Source: a virus
IMG/VR virus record: IMGVR_UViG_3300046674_000204
Coordinates: 1 to 64,000 of that record
Strand: one strand, 5' to 3'
DNA: 64,000 bases
The notes below the pieces were generated by a model. It was not told the DNA's origin, ran no database searches, and was given only the letters and a program-made list of their open reading frames with translations. Every line of letters starts with the position of its first letter. Position 1 is the first letter of the stretch. The position numbers and the translations under genes were made by a program. Positions 1 to 7,264 of this stretch are shown in pieces.

Positions 1-14
1 GTCGTAACAGCCAT
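1..14 (-). CDS. Baseplate J-like protein, first codons only (partial)
   Basis: An ATG at base 14 on the minus strand follows the gp25-type gene by 11 bases and has an AAAGG ribosome binding site about 8 bases upstream. The frame runs off the left edge after four complete codons (M-A-V-T). In this tail gene order the gene after gp25/W is baseplate J, and a J-like C-terminal part enters the window at the right edge, so the two are probably ends of one gene on a circular or permuted genome. Only the order and the start signal support this. Confidence 0.55.
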
Positions 15-25
15 CAACGAAACCT

Positions 26-379
26 TTAGAAGGATGCGGCGGAAACAGTGCCGTCTTCAGCAGTGATTTGAACCTGGCCCGTCACCACGCGATTATCCCA
101 GCTCGTGATGAAGCATTTCGATGTCACTACGCCGGGGACAGTGAGCGCCGCCTCATTGAAATGAGCCTTCATCAGCGAGATCGGCGGTGCATAGCCGAGG
201 ATTTGCGAGAAGTAAGGAATTCCAAGCAAAGTGTCGTAAAAGACTTCCCCTTCAAACGTCCTGATGGCGCTGGCCGCATCTTGTGCAAGCGCATACGGCT
301 CACCGGCCATGGCGATGTTGCCTGCGGTATCCACGGCCAAATCCCATGTGACCGTATCGAGCAATAGCGTCGAAGACAT
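26..379 (-). CDS. Baseplate wedge protein, GPW/gp25 family
   Basis: A 117-residue protein of the gp25/W family, the wedge component with lysozyme-like origin that joins baseplate to sheath in contractile tails. The middle of the protein has the family pattern: an E followed by YDT, then GIPY and ILG (about residues 44-62). Length is normal for the family. It sits between the spike gene and baseplate J, the usual position. The start ATG has a GGGA element 8 bases upstream. Recognised from sequence pattern and context; the family assignment is fairly sure. Confidence 0.85.
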   Translation of the reverse strand: MSSTLLLDTVTWDLAVDTAGNIAMAGEPYALAQDAASAIRTFEGEVFYDTLLGIPYFSQILGYAPPISLMKAHFNEAALTVPGVVTSKCFITSWDNRVVTGQVQITAEDGTVSAASF

Positions 380-380
380 A

Positions 381-1040
381 TTATGTTCCCGGGTCTGGAG
401 GGGCTTTCGGCCCCGGTGGGGTCGTCGGATGAGTATGGCCCTGAAGCGTCACCGCATCGCCCGTACCAAACCCAGCGGTGATCGAGCCTGTGACCGTGAG
501 ATTTCCGGTAATGGCGATCGATCCGGATTTCATCTCAATCACGTTGCCGTTCTTGTCTACAAGCTTCATTCCCGTCGTCGTGAACTGGACATATTGATCT
601 GGGTTGGCCGGATTGAGCATCGCTCCGTGATAGACGCCGTCAGCCAGATCATGCGTGCGGAACGAGCCGGGATTTGATTGCTGGCCCTGATTTGACTTCA
701 GCGACGAAGTGTCTCGATCGCTGATGACAATGTTCCCGACATCGCCGACGAGGGGGTCATTGATGATCGCATTCCCGCCGCCCTGATTGCGAGTGCAGGG
801 AAGACCATAGATGATGCCGTGAGGCGTCTGGTTACCCTGCCCGTCGATCTGGTTGATCAGCGGCTGCACATCGACTGTTGGCGCCGCCCCTATCCCACCG
901 CCGTGGACCGCGATGATCTTGACCGGAACCGACGTTCTGACTTGTCCGATGGCCTGCCGGATGTGAAAGTCGCGGGCATTATAATCGGAGGAATCGTCAA
1001 ACGTGCCCTTCTGGCCAAAGAACTTCTCTGGTGAGGCCAT
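381..1040 (-). CDS. Baseplate central spike (gpV / gp138-like)
   Basis: A 219-residue puncturing spike. The N-terminal half resembles the OB-fold domain of gp138/gpV spikes (about residues 30-130), followed by a beta-rich region with GNVIEMKSG and repeated TGSI/TGNL segments typical of an intertwined beta helix. It ends in a GHTHPT motif, the His-x-His signature that binds an iron ion at the apex of P2- and phi92-type spikes. The gene lies directly downstream of the hub gene, with one base between them. In the virion it would sit under the hub at the tail tip and pierce the outer membrane. Confidence 0.85.
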   Translation of the reverse strand: MASPEKFFGQKGTFDDSSDYNARDFHIRQAIGQVRTSVPVKIIAVHGGGIGAAPTVDVQPLINQIDGQGNQTPHGIIYGLPCTRNQGGGNAIINDPLVGDVGNIVISDRDTSSLKSNQGQQSNPGSFRTHDLADGVYHGAMLNPANPDQYVQFTTTGMKLVDKNGNVIEMKSGSIAITGNLTVTGSITAGFGTGDAVTLQGHTHPTTPPGPKAPPDPGT

Positions 1041-1041
1041 G

Positions 1042-1902
1042 TCACTGCGTCCCTGTCGCGATCAATTCGAGAAGCTGGAACCATTTCCCGCCCGGAGTTT
1101 GTGATTCCAGTTCGTAGAAGATGCTTTTGACCTGCCATTTCCCGTTGGCCGGGGTGAGATCGGACTTCACTTCGACCAAGGAGAGTTGCTTGACTGCTGG
1201 ATTGAACAGGCATCGAACGATGACGATATTCTGGTTGAACATTGGATAACCGACGAGGCCAGTTTCGGGCGAGATCAAGATGGCATCGCCCTGCCGAGGT
1301 TGACCTCGAGGAGAGATCACCATCTTGTTCGGCTCAAAGATCAGGTCGAAATTGCCGTGGCGCGCGATCGCCATGGCTTGCGTCCAGGCCGTCCCGCCGA
1401 AATATGGGTTCGATAGCTTGACGTTGACGCCATTGTTCTCGAAGGCAAAGCCCATCTGCTTTGCAAGGTTCCCCATCATGCCGCCGGCGTCTGCTGACCC
1501 CTTGATACTGAGCGCTGGGACTGGTTTGACTGCTTGGAAGGGTCCAGGGGACGCTTCTACTCGAAATGCGACCTGCGGCATGCTCTGAGCGTCTACGAAG
1601 GCAGAAAAGATCGTGCCGCCAAAGACAAGCGTCATGCCCGTTTCATCGTCGCCGGCCTCGACTGCGATGTTGTTGAAATAGCGGGCGTTGGCCTGCGTTC
1701 CGACCGTCGATAGCTGGTTCATCAGCGATAGAGGCAGGCCGTAAACCGCGAGGCGCATGGTATTGCTGGACACGCCGCCTGTCGCATCTATGTTGGCTGA
1801 CGCTCGCAGCCCAGTCACCGTGGCCGTGTTATTTTTGCCACTTCCGAAACTTCCGTTTGCCAAATTGAACTGGATCGTCAGTTTTTTCTCGGTAAACGAC
1901 AT
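1042..1902 (-). CDS. Baseplate hub protein
   Basis: A 286-residue protein in the position of the baseplate hub (gp27/gpD-like), between the plug and the spike genes. The sequence is beta-rich without signal peptide or membrane segments and resembles hub proteins of small myoviruses of the Pam3/Bcep781 type, with an N-terminal stretch of short strands (GLRASANID, MRLAVYGLP). The hub links tube, tape measure end and spike. Assigned from order and general resemblance rather than from a catalytic motif. Confidence 0.7.
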   Translation of the reverse strand: MSFTEKKLTIQFNLANGSFGSGKNNTATVTGLRASANIDATGGVSSNTMRLAVYGLPLSLMNQLSTVGTQANARYFNNIAVEAGDDETGMTLVFGGTIFSAFVDAQSMPQVAFRVEASPGPFQAVKPVPALSIKGSADAGGMMGNLAKQMGFAFENNGVNVKLSNPYFGGTAWTQAMAIARHGNFDLIFEPNKMVISPRGQPRQGDAILISPETGLVGYPMFNQNIVIVRCLFNPAVKQLSLVEVKSDLTPANGKWQVKSIFYELESQTPGGKWFQLLELIATGTQ

Positions 1903-1957
1903 TGGCGCGCGGTTCCCGCATCTTGTTTACGGCGCGATGTGAGCGCATGTTTCTGTT

Positions 1958-2359
1958 ATGTTCATAGCGCCCTTGGTCATAGCCGCCGTTCTCGTCATCG
2001 CGTTTCCGCGTCTCATGAGATTTCTTTTGGGCTTGCTGGTGTTTGGGGCACTGTTTGTTGTGGCGTCTTGCATCGACCATGCCCGGGCTCAGGGCATGAG
2101 TACCGAGGATCACGAGACATTGATCAGGTATGCGGGCTACTTCTCGAATTGCGCTAAAGGCAACGCATTCAACGAGAGAGACAAGATCCACGAGCTAAAG
2201 ATGCTTGGCGGCAACGCAGAGGCAACGCTTATTCTTGTCTGCAAACCCGCTTCAGACGGTTACCTCTATTGGTGCCAGAAGACAGGCCGAGACGAGAAGA
2301 GCTGCTATGGCGATCTTGGACTTATGGCGACAGACGTTCTGCGGCAAACGGGCAACTAA
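1958..2359 (+). CDS. Lone plus-strand membrane-anchored Cys protein (possible moron)
   Basis: A 133-residue protein encoded against the direction of the tail operon, between hub and plug genes. Residues 3-39 are almost wholly hydrophobic (one long or two short membrane segments), followed by a soluble domain with four cysteines (in SNC, LVC, YWC, KSC), which suggests a disulfide-bonded periplasmic domain. Its stop overlaps the convergent plug gene by 4 bases. No strong ribosome binding site is seen before the ATG. Such inserted, inverted genes in virion operons are often lysogenic-conversion or exclusion genes; here that is inference. No family recognised. Confidence 0.6.
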   Translation: MFIAPLVIAAVLVIAFPRLMRFLLGLLVFGALFVVASCIDHARAQGMSTEDHETLIRYAGYFSNCAKGNAFNERDKIHELKMLGGNAEATLILVCKPASDGYLYWCQKTGRDEKSCYGDLGLMATDVLRQTGN

Positions 2360-2664
2360 GCCGCCGACAGCTCCTCTGCCGTGAGATACGTCAGAAAGAA
2401 CCGAGTACCCAATCCGGTATAGATCGGGTCATCGCTGCCTTGCATATCCACAAAAGCCAGATCACCCGAGAACCCGAGATAGTCCGACCGGACAATTCTG
2501 TTTTGGTTCTCGGCAATTACCCCACCGATGATCAGCACGTTCTCAACCAGAACGTCTATGAACAGGCCGTTATAGGTCTGGTAGACATTCAACTGCGTGA
2601 CTTGGTCACTCAATGTCACCGTCAACGTCTGGTTCGGTATTGCTTGTAGCGGAACGATCAGCAT
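2356..2664 (-). CDS. Baseplate plug protein, Pam3 gp18 type
   Basis: A 102-residue protein matching the cyanophage Pam3 gp18 plug family: it starts with PLQAIPNQT, has an N-x-YQ-x-x-x-GL-x-x-D element, then N-R-I-V-R-S-x-Y-LGF-x-GDLAF and a YTGLG end. The plug closes the hub channel in simple contractile baseplates. Its place between a Dit-like protein and the hub fits. Length is typical. Confidence 0.8.
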   Translation of the reverse strand: MLIVPLQAIPNQTLTVTLSDQVTQLNVYQTYNGLFIDVLVENVLIIGGVIAENQNRIVRSDYLGFSGDLAFVDMQGSDDPIYTGLGTRFFLTYLTAEELSAA

Positions 2665-2669
2665 ATGCC

Positions 2670-3311
2670 CTACCCCGCCAATCGCCCACCAGAGGACCGT
2701 ATAGCGCCGGCCTGCGCCGCTTGAGCCGATGTAGCCGTCGCCGTCTGAACCGTGCCACCGTTCACCTGTGTGGCCGCTGTTGGGCTTGCAGTGTTTGACA
2801 TCGCCTGCCCCCCGGTTTCCCGAACCTCTTCCGTCCAGACATCAACGGAAAGCAGCCCGACGCCATTGGTAGCTGTCTGGCTGTAATCGTAGTGGTTGAT
2901 GTTCACGCTGGCATAGATCGCGATCGGCGTCACGATAGTGTAAAAATTCAGATCCCCAGCGATGGCTGCGATGGAGGACAACAGGGTTTGCTTGTTTGCC
3001 TCCGATCCGCCGGCGGTAAACCGAAATCTACCGTCGAATGGGATCTGCACCTTGTTATAGCTGCCGAACGCGCCCTTCTCGACGGGATAATCCGAAATCG
3101 CCCATTGCTGCCTGTAGTCGAAACTCACTACATTGTCAGCCAACACGACCGGTGATCCGCCGAGATAGATGCCCCATGGCTGCTGTTGAAAGCCACCAGA
3201 GAACAGAGAAGTGGCGTCTTGCGTGAGCAGCGATATGACCTGGCCAATGCTGCTGGCAAACAGGACAGACGGCACCCCCGGAACATTGGGAACGTTGACC
3301 GGGAATGCCAT
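2670..3311 (-). CDS. Baseplate/distal tail protein, Dit-like
   Basis: A 213-residue protein directly after the tape measure gene, overlapping it by one base. The N-terminal 140 residues look like the Dit-like N-terminal domain found in phage baseplate proteins (aromatic core with FDYRQQWAISDYPVEKG); the last 50 residues are low-complexity Ala/Thr/Gly. It would join the tube end to the hub and baseplate wedge. Assigned by pattern and gene order; no catalytic role expected. Confidence 0.65.
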   Translation of the reverse strand: MAFPVNVPNVPGVPSVLFASSIGQVISLLTQDATSLFSGGFQQQPWGIYLGGSPVVLADNVVSFDYRQQWAISDYPVEKGAFGSYNKVQIPFDGRFRFTAGGSEANKQTLLSSIAAIAGDLNFYTIVTPIAIYASVNINHYDYSQTATNGVGLLSVDVWTEEVRETGGQAMSNTASPTAATQVNGGTVQTATATSAQAAQAGAIRSSGGRLAG

Positions 3312-5494
3312 TAGCGAGGTCCATAGTTTGCTGTTGCAGCCACTGTCGAGCGATAGAGGGCATCAGTCGCCCGGTCAGCGATGCCTTGGGCATCCTTTGC
3401 TTGGGGGGCGTTGATGTTCATGTTGCCGATGCTGACGTTGTGCGACGATGTGCTGCTGGTCGATCGGTTGTCGTTTGAGATGCTGGACAAGGATGCGGAC
3501 ACACCGGACCCGGTTGGTACATTCAAACCAGTGGGTTGATAACCTCGAAGATAATTGGCGGCTTGTGCCGATCTTCCTCGCTGGATAGGTCCCCTATATC
3601 CCTCGAACCGTTTGCCGATAGCATCGGCCTGCGAAAGATCAGTCTGCTTCTTCCAATTGGGGATCATTTCTTCTGCCTCAGTGGCGAAGTAATCAACCTG
3701 TGTGTCGAAATCCTTCCAGTCGTTGCCTCGCAATTTTGCAAATTGCTTCAGGCGCGCTAGACGACTCCTATTCCATTGGAAAAGTCCCCAAGAACCACCC
3801 GGAACTTGGGGGTCGCCCATGGTACCAGAACGAAAGCCTGATTCAGCATGGGCATTGCCGGCCGCTATTGCAGCCGCTGCCTTTGACCACCCGTGTTGAT
3901 TAACCAGCCTGTCCATTAGACGCTTGGCAGACCCGGTTACCTTCCCAGACGGCGTTCCATTTGGGAGACCGGAATCGTCTATATCAAGGGCACTAGACCG
4001 TCCCCCTGTGGACCCCGTGGCATTCGCCGCTCCACCGAACAGAGCCCGCGCGGCGCCGCCAATAGCGTTTCCAACGCTTTCTAGGAAACCGCCACCGGAT
4101 GGCTGCTGCTGTAGAGCGACCGGCAACGGATTACTCTTGGAAACAGGCCTGCCATCAATCTTGGTGTCGCCATTCAAGAAGGCATCGAGCGCGCCATCTC
4201 GGCCGGAGCCGAGGGTGGAAGCACCAAGGGACGGGTTGTTCTGCAGCGCATCGGCGTGACCGCTTGCATCCGTTGGTTTACGGCCAAAGATCATGTCCCA
4301 GAGCGAACGATCAGATTTCTTGATCGTCTTCATGTCCGGTGCTGGCGCAGTGTCAGTCAACATATAGGCCGCTCCGGCGATGCCGAGCATCCGCGCTAGA
4401 GATGCGGACCCTGCACCCGCTGCGGCCCCACCAGCCGAACCACCACCCACGGTGGCGGCTAGGAGCCTGGCATTGGCAAGAACCTGAAGGAACTTAGCCC
4501 CGACCCAGAGGCCGAACAGAACCTCGACGGCTGTTGTGACCCCACCGATTGCATCAGCGACGTGCTTTGCCTCGGAGCCGAACTCCTTGAGGCCTTGACC
4601 CACCGCATTCCAATCGACGGCTTTCAGATAATCGGCGAACTTCTTGATCGCATCGACAATTCCGCTCTTGATCCAGTCCTGGTTCTTATCGACCCATGCC
4701 GTCATCTGCGTCAGCAGCTTGGCGATCTCTGGGCCGAGGGTATTCAGGATGGTGTTCGCCAGCGACACAGCGGTCTGCTGAAGCGTGTTCCACTTGTCCT
4801 GAAGGTCTTGCGCCGCCTTGATGGCATCGTTCGATGGCGACAGCTTCTTGATCTGATCGATGTAGGAGCCGATCGCAGCCCCATACTTGATCATGACGTT
4901 CGCGGTGCCGTCATCAATGCCCATACCTTGGGCGATGAAGTGAACCTGAGACGGATCTATCTGGTTCAACCGCTGGATAGCTGCCGACGTGTCCTGAAGG
5001 AACTTGTCTACGCCGTGTTCACGGTCGATGTTCAGACCGGTCAGAGCCTGGAGCTGCGAGTATTCCTTCGGAAGGGCCTGACCATTGCGATGCAGATCAT
5101 AGAGCGCCTTGCCGATGCGCTCGAAAGTGGCGGCTGTTTGCTCTGAAGAGCCGCCCACACGTTCTGCGGCGGCGCCCCATGCATACAGGGTCTGCGGCGA
5201 CGTGTTCAGGTTGCGCGAGAACCGGCCGAGAGCTGCATCGGCACCAATCAGATCACCGATGAATTCCTTTATGCCACGAGCGCCGACAAAGACGGCATAG
5301 AGACCGAGGACTTCGCGCGTGACTTTGCTGATGCTATCAGCGGCCTTCTTTGAGGCCTCTTCGATGCCCTTGCCGGACTTCTCCGCCTCCTGCTTGGTCT
5401 TGAGGAACGCGTTGGCGGCTTGCTTCTGCCCCTTGTCGAACTGGGTGGGATCGAGGCCGAGCGTGATAATGAGGCTGTCGATTACGGTCGCCAA
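3311..5494 (-). CDS. Tail tape measure protein with C-terminal phage tail lysozyme domain
   Basis: A 727-residue tape measure protein. The N-terminal third is helical (many Ala/Lys/Glu), there is a Gly/Ala hydrophobic patch near residues 340-380, and about residues 525-650 form a phage tail lysozyme domain (GNAHAESGFR followed by GSWGLFQWN), which would cut peptidoglycan during entry. The start is a TTG with a strong AGGAGG seven bases upstream; the track of in-frame codons offers no better start. By the usual ratio of residues to tail length it predicts a short to medium tail. It lies between the chaperone genes and the baseplate genes, as expected. Confidence 0.9.
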   Translation of the reverse strand: MATVIDSLIITLGLDPTQFDKGQKQAANAFLKTKQEAEKSGKGIEEASKKAADSISKVTREVLGLYAVFVGARGIKEFIGDLIGADAALGRFSRNLNTSPQTLYAWGAAAERVGGSSEQTAATFERIGKALYDLHRNGQALPKEYSQLQALTGLNIDREHGVDKFLQDTSAAIQRLNQIDPSQVHFIAQGMGIDDGTANVMIKYGAAIGSYIDQIKKLSPSNDAIKAAQDLQDKWNTLQQTAVSLANTILNTLGPEIAKLLTQMTAWVDKNQDWIKSGIVDAIKKFADYLKAVDWNAVGQGLKEFGSEAKHVADAIGGVTTAVEVLFGLWVGAKFLQVLANARLLAATVGGGSAGGAAAGAGSASLARMLGIAGAAYMLTDTAPAPDMKTIKKSDRSLWDMIFGRKPTDASGHADALQNNPSLGASTLGSGRDGALDAFLNGDTKIDGRPVSKSNPLPVALQQQPSGGGFLESVGNAIGGAARALFGGAANATGSTGGRSSALDIDDSGLPNGTPSGKVTGSAKRLMDRLVNQHGWSKAAAAIAAGNAHAESGFRSGTMGDPQVPGGSWGLFQWNRSRLARLKQFAKLRGNDWKDFDTQVDYFATEAEEMIPNWKKQTDLSQADAIGKRFEGYRGPIQRGRSAQAANYLRGYQPTGLNVPTGSGVSASLSSISNDNRSTSSTSSHNVSIGNMNINAPQAKDAQGIADRATDALYRSTVAATANYGPR

Positions 5495-5497
5495 GGA

Positions 5498-6117
5498 TCA
5501 GCCTCCTTTATTCTTCTGGTACTCATGGATCAGGCGGGTGTTGTGGCCGTCAACCGTGGCCACTTCGATGATGTCGTAGACGTCTTCGACCGAGAGATAT
5601 TCGTCCATATCCCTCAGCGCGGTTGTTTTGCTCGGGGAGAGCGAGAGAACTGTACCGATGGATCTTGGGAGGTTGGGGTATTCGAGGAGTTCAATGCCGA
5701 GGCGCCCGAGGTTGACGTCGATGGGCTGGCGGCCTGAGAAAAACCCAGATGGAGATTCAGCACCTCCTTGCGGAGCTGAAACAGGGTTTTGACTTCTTCG
5801 ATGTCGTCTTCGAACAAATTTCGAACGATGGCTGGATTTTCCGGGTTCGGCTTGATGCTGATGCATTCCAGCATCTCATCCAGAAGAGGTTCGGCGTCTT
5901 CGAAGTGAAGCTTCGTCAATGCTTCCAGACCCAGGATGGCGAGTGCCTGCATACCGCCGGCGCCAACCTGTCCGATGTCGACGCCAGATTTAGCCACGGC
6001 GAGAAATGCGCGTGTAGCCCACTTCTCTGCCCGAAGAGCCGGCATCTCCCGGATATGGAAGACCTTCCCCAGATCTCGGCCTGTCTCCGTGATCTTGATA
6101 TCGATTTCCTTACGCAA
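5498..6117 (-). CDS. Tail assembly chaperone, -1 frameshift product (GT-like)
   Basis: The upstream chaperone frame (from 6117) can pass by a -1 shift at 5740-5746 into a second open frame that continues to 5498, giving a fusion of about 206 residues. The added part contains GRQPIDVNLG and ends KNKGG just before the tape measure gene. Pairs of overlapping chaperones joined by -1 slippage, with the longer form binding the tape measure, are known from lambda G/GT, P2 E/E' and Mu. The second frame has no start signal of its own, which supports expression only by frameshift. Confidence 0.8.
5614..6117 (-). CDS. Tail assembly chaperone, short form (G-like)
   Basis: A 167-residue protein encoded between the tube and tape measure genes, the usual place of the chaperone that coats the tape measure before tube polymerisation. 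It starts at a TTG with a near-perfect AGGAGGTGATCT upstream. The last 40 residues after the slippery site are Ser/Thr-rich and look like filler, as is common for the short form. Residues 1-125 are shared with the frameshifted form. Confidence 0.8.
   Translation of the reverse strand: MRKEIDIKITETGRDLGKVFHIREMPALRAEKWATRAFLAVAKSGVDIGQVGAGGMQALAILGLEALTKLHFEDAEPLLDEMLECISIKPNPENPAIVRNLFEDDIEEVKTLFQLRKEVLNLHLGFSQAASPSTSTSGASALNSSNTPTSQDPSVQFSRSPRAKQPR
5740..5746 (-). promoter_or_regulatory. -1 frameshift slippery heptamer GGGTTTT
   Basis: Read on the minus strand the bases are CTG GGT TTT TCT in the zero frame, giving a GGGTTTT heptamer of the X-XXY-YYZ form. Slipping back one base gives GGG TTT TTC TCA, which is the frame of the downstream chaperone extension. 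Position just before the end of the conserved part of the short chaperone matches known tail chaperone frameshift sites. Confidence 0.8.
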
Positions 6118-6128
6118 AGATCACCTCC

Positions 6129-6560
6129 TTAAACCGGTACAGCAAAGCAGCTTTCCCAGCGGACCATGTACCGGCGAGGCTGAAGAATGCGACCAGCGGC
6201 CGGAGCCGGCGGAAGACTGATCAGGAACCCCTTGGTCAACACGTAGGATCGACCAACAGAGGTGAGCGTCGTTTCGCCGTTGGCGATCAGCACATCCTTG
6301 ATCTGCTTCTGTGTGGCCGCCCAAGTCTCGAAGATCGTATTCGAGTTGGAGTCGGCCTGCAGATCAAACGTCTGTTCCACCGGGTTATAGACAAAGCCAC
6401 CGGACAGGATGCCATCGACACCCATGGCGGTCTGGACGACCTCCTGAACCGCCATGTCATAGATGTTGTCAGCCGAGAAGCCTTGAAGCTGCTGGGGCGT
6501 GTTGAACAACCCCGGAATGGTAAGCGTAATGATCGCGTTTGCCGAGGTGATGCTCGCCAT
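6129..6560 (-). CDS. Tail tube protein
   Basis: A 143-residue beta-rich protein downstream of the sheath gene, from which it is separated only by a broken HNH gene. The sequence (TIPGLFNTPQQLQGFSADNI near the start, SYVLTKGFLIS near the end) fits the tube proteins of small myoviruses with DUF3383 sheaths. The tube forms the inner channel of the tail. Called from context and general resemblance. Confidence 0.75.
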   Translation of the reverse strand: MASITSANAIITLTIPGLFNTPQQLQGFSADNIYDMAVQEVVQTAMGVDGILSGGFVYNPVEQTFDLQADSNSNTIFETWAATQKQIKDVLIANGETTLTSVGRSYVLTKGFLISLPPAPAAGRILQPRRYMVRWESCFAVPV

Positions 6561-6569
6561 GACGGTCTC

Positions 6570-7264
6570 CTATAGAGTGAACATGTCTGGCCAATAGCGA
6601 TTGGACTTCGCTTGATTTTCCGAGCCAGGGATGACTTGAAGATTGGTGTGGACGCGCAGACCGCAAACCCATTTGGATTGGAGCGGGACGATGTGATCCA
6701 CGTGATACTTGATGCCGGTTTCTTCAGAAAGACGGATGGCCTCTGCATAGAATGCAGTGATTTTCTCTTGATCCGCCCATGGAGGAGTAGCGCGGATCTT
6801 CGCAGCAATTCGTTTTGCCACCAATGCCTGGCATCGGGCTTTGTTCTGACGCTTCCATTCGCGAGCCTGCGCTAGTTCCTGCTCGCGTTTAAGTTCATAT
6901 TGATCACGGCGGTATTGACGGCGATATTCTTTGTTCTCTTCAGCCCAAGCATGCCGCATTTCGGCGAACTGCTCTTTATTCGCTTCGCGCCACGCCTTTG
7001 TCGTTTCTTTGCATTGTTCAGGATTTTCATCACGCCACGACTGAGCGCGAGCTTTTCGCGTTCACGATTTGCGGCATAGAAATCCTTATTGCGCGCCGTT
7101 ACGCGATCAGGATGCGCCTCAACATACCGCTGCTGCGCTCGCTTTAGACTTTGCTTTTTTCGTATGCCGGCACATGGCCGGCAATACTTCGATGTTTTGC
7201 CGAATTCGGTTTTAGGTTTTTCTTCCTGGCATTCGGCACATTTTTTAATGGGCCCGAGTAGCAT
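6570..7264 (-). pseudogene. HNH homing endonuclease, frameshifted
   Basis: Two overlapping frames together make one HNH protein. The first (7264 leftward) has a zinc-finger-like CAECQ...CRPC N-terminus and lysine/arginine-rich helices; the second, ending at 6570, has the nuclease core VDHIVPL then GLxVxxNLQVIP and N-x-x-K-x-N. The frames join near an A4 tract (7053-7056): adding one A restores a continuous reading (REREKARAQSWRDENPEQ). So a single-base deletion in a homopolymer has split the gene, or the assembly has an error there. The gene sits between sheath and tube, and its start overlaps the sheath stop (TAATG). Free-standing HNH genes at such sites behave as homing elements. Confidence 0.75.
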
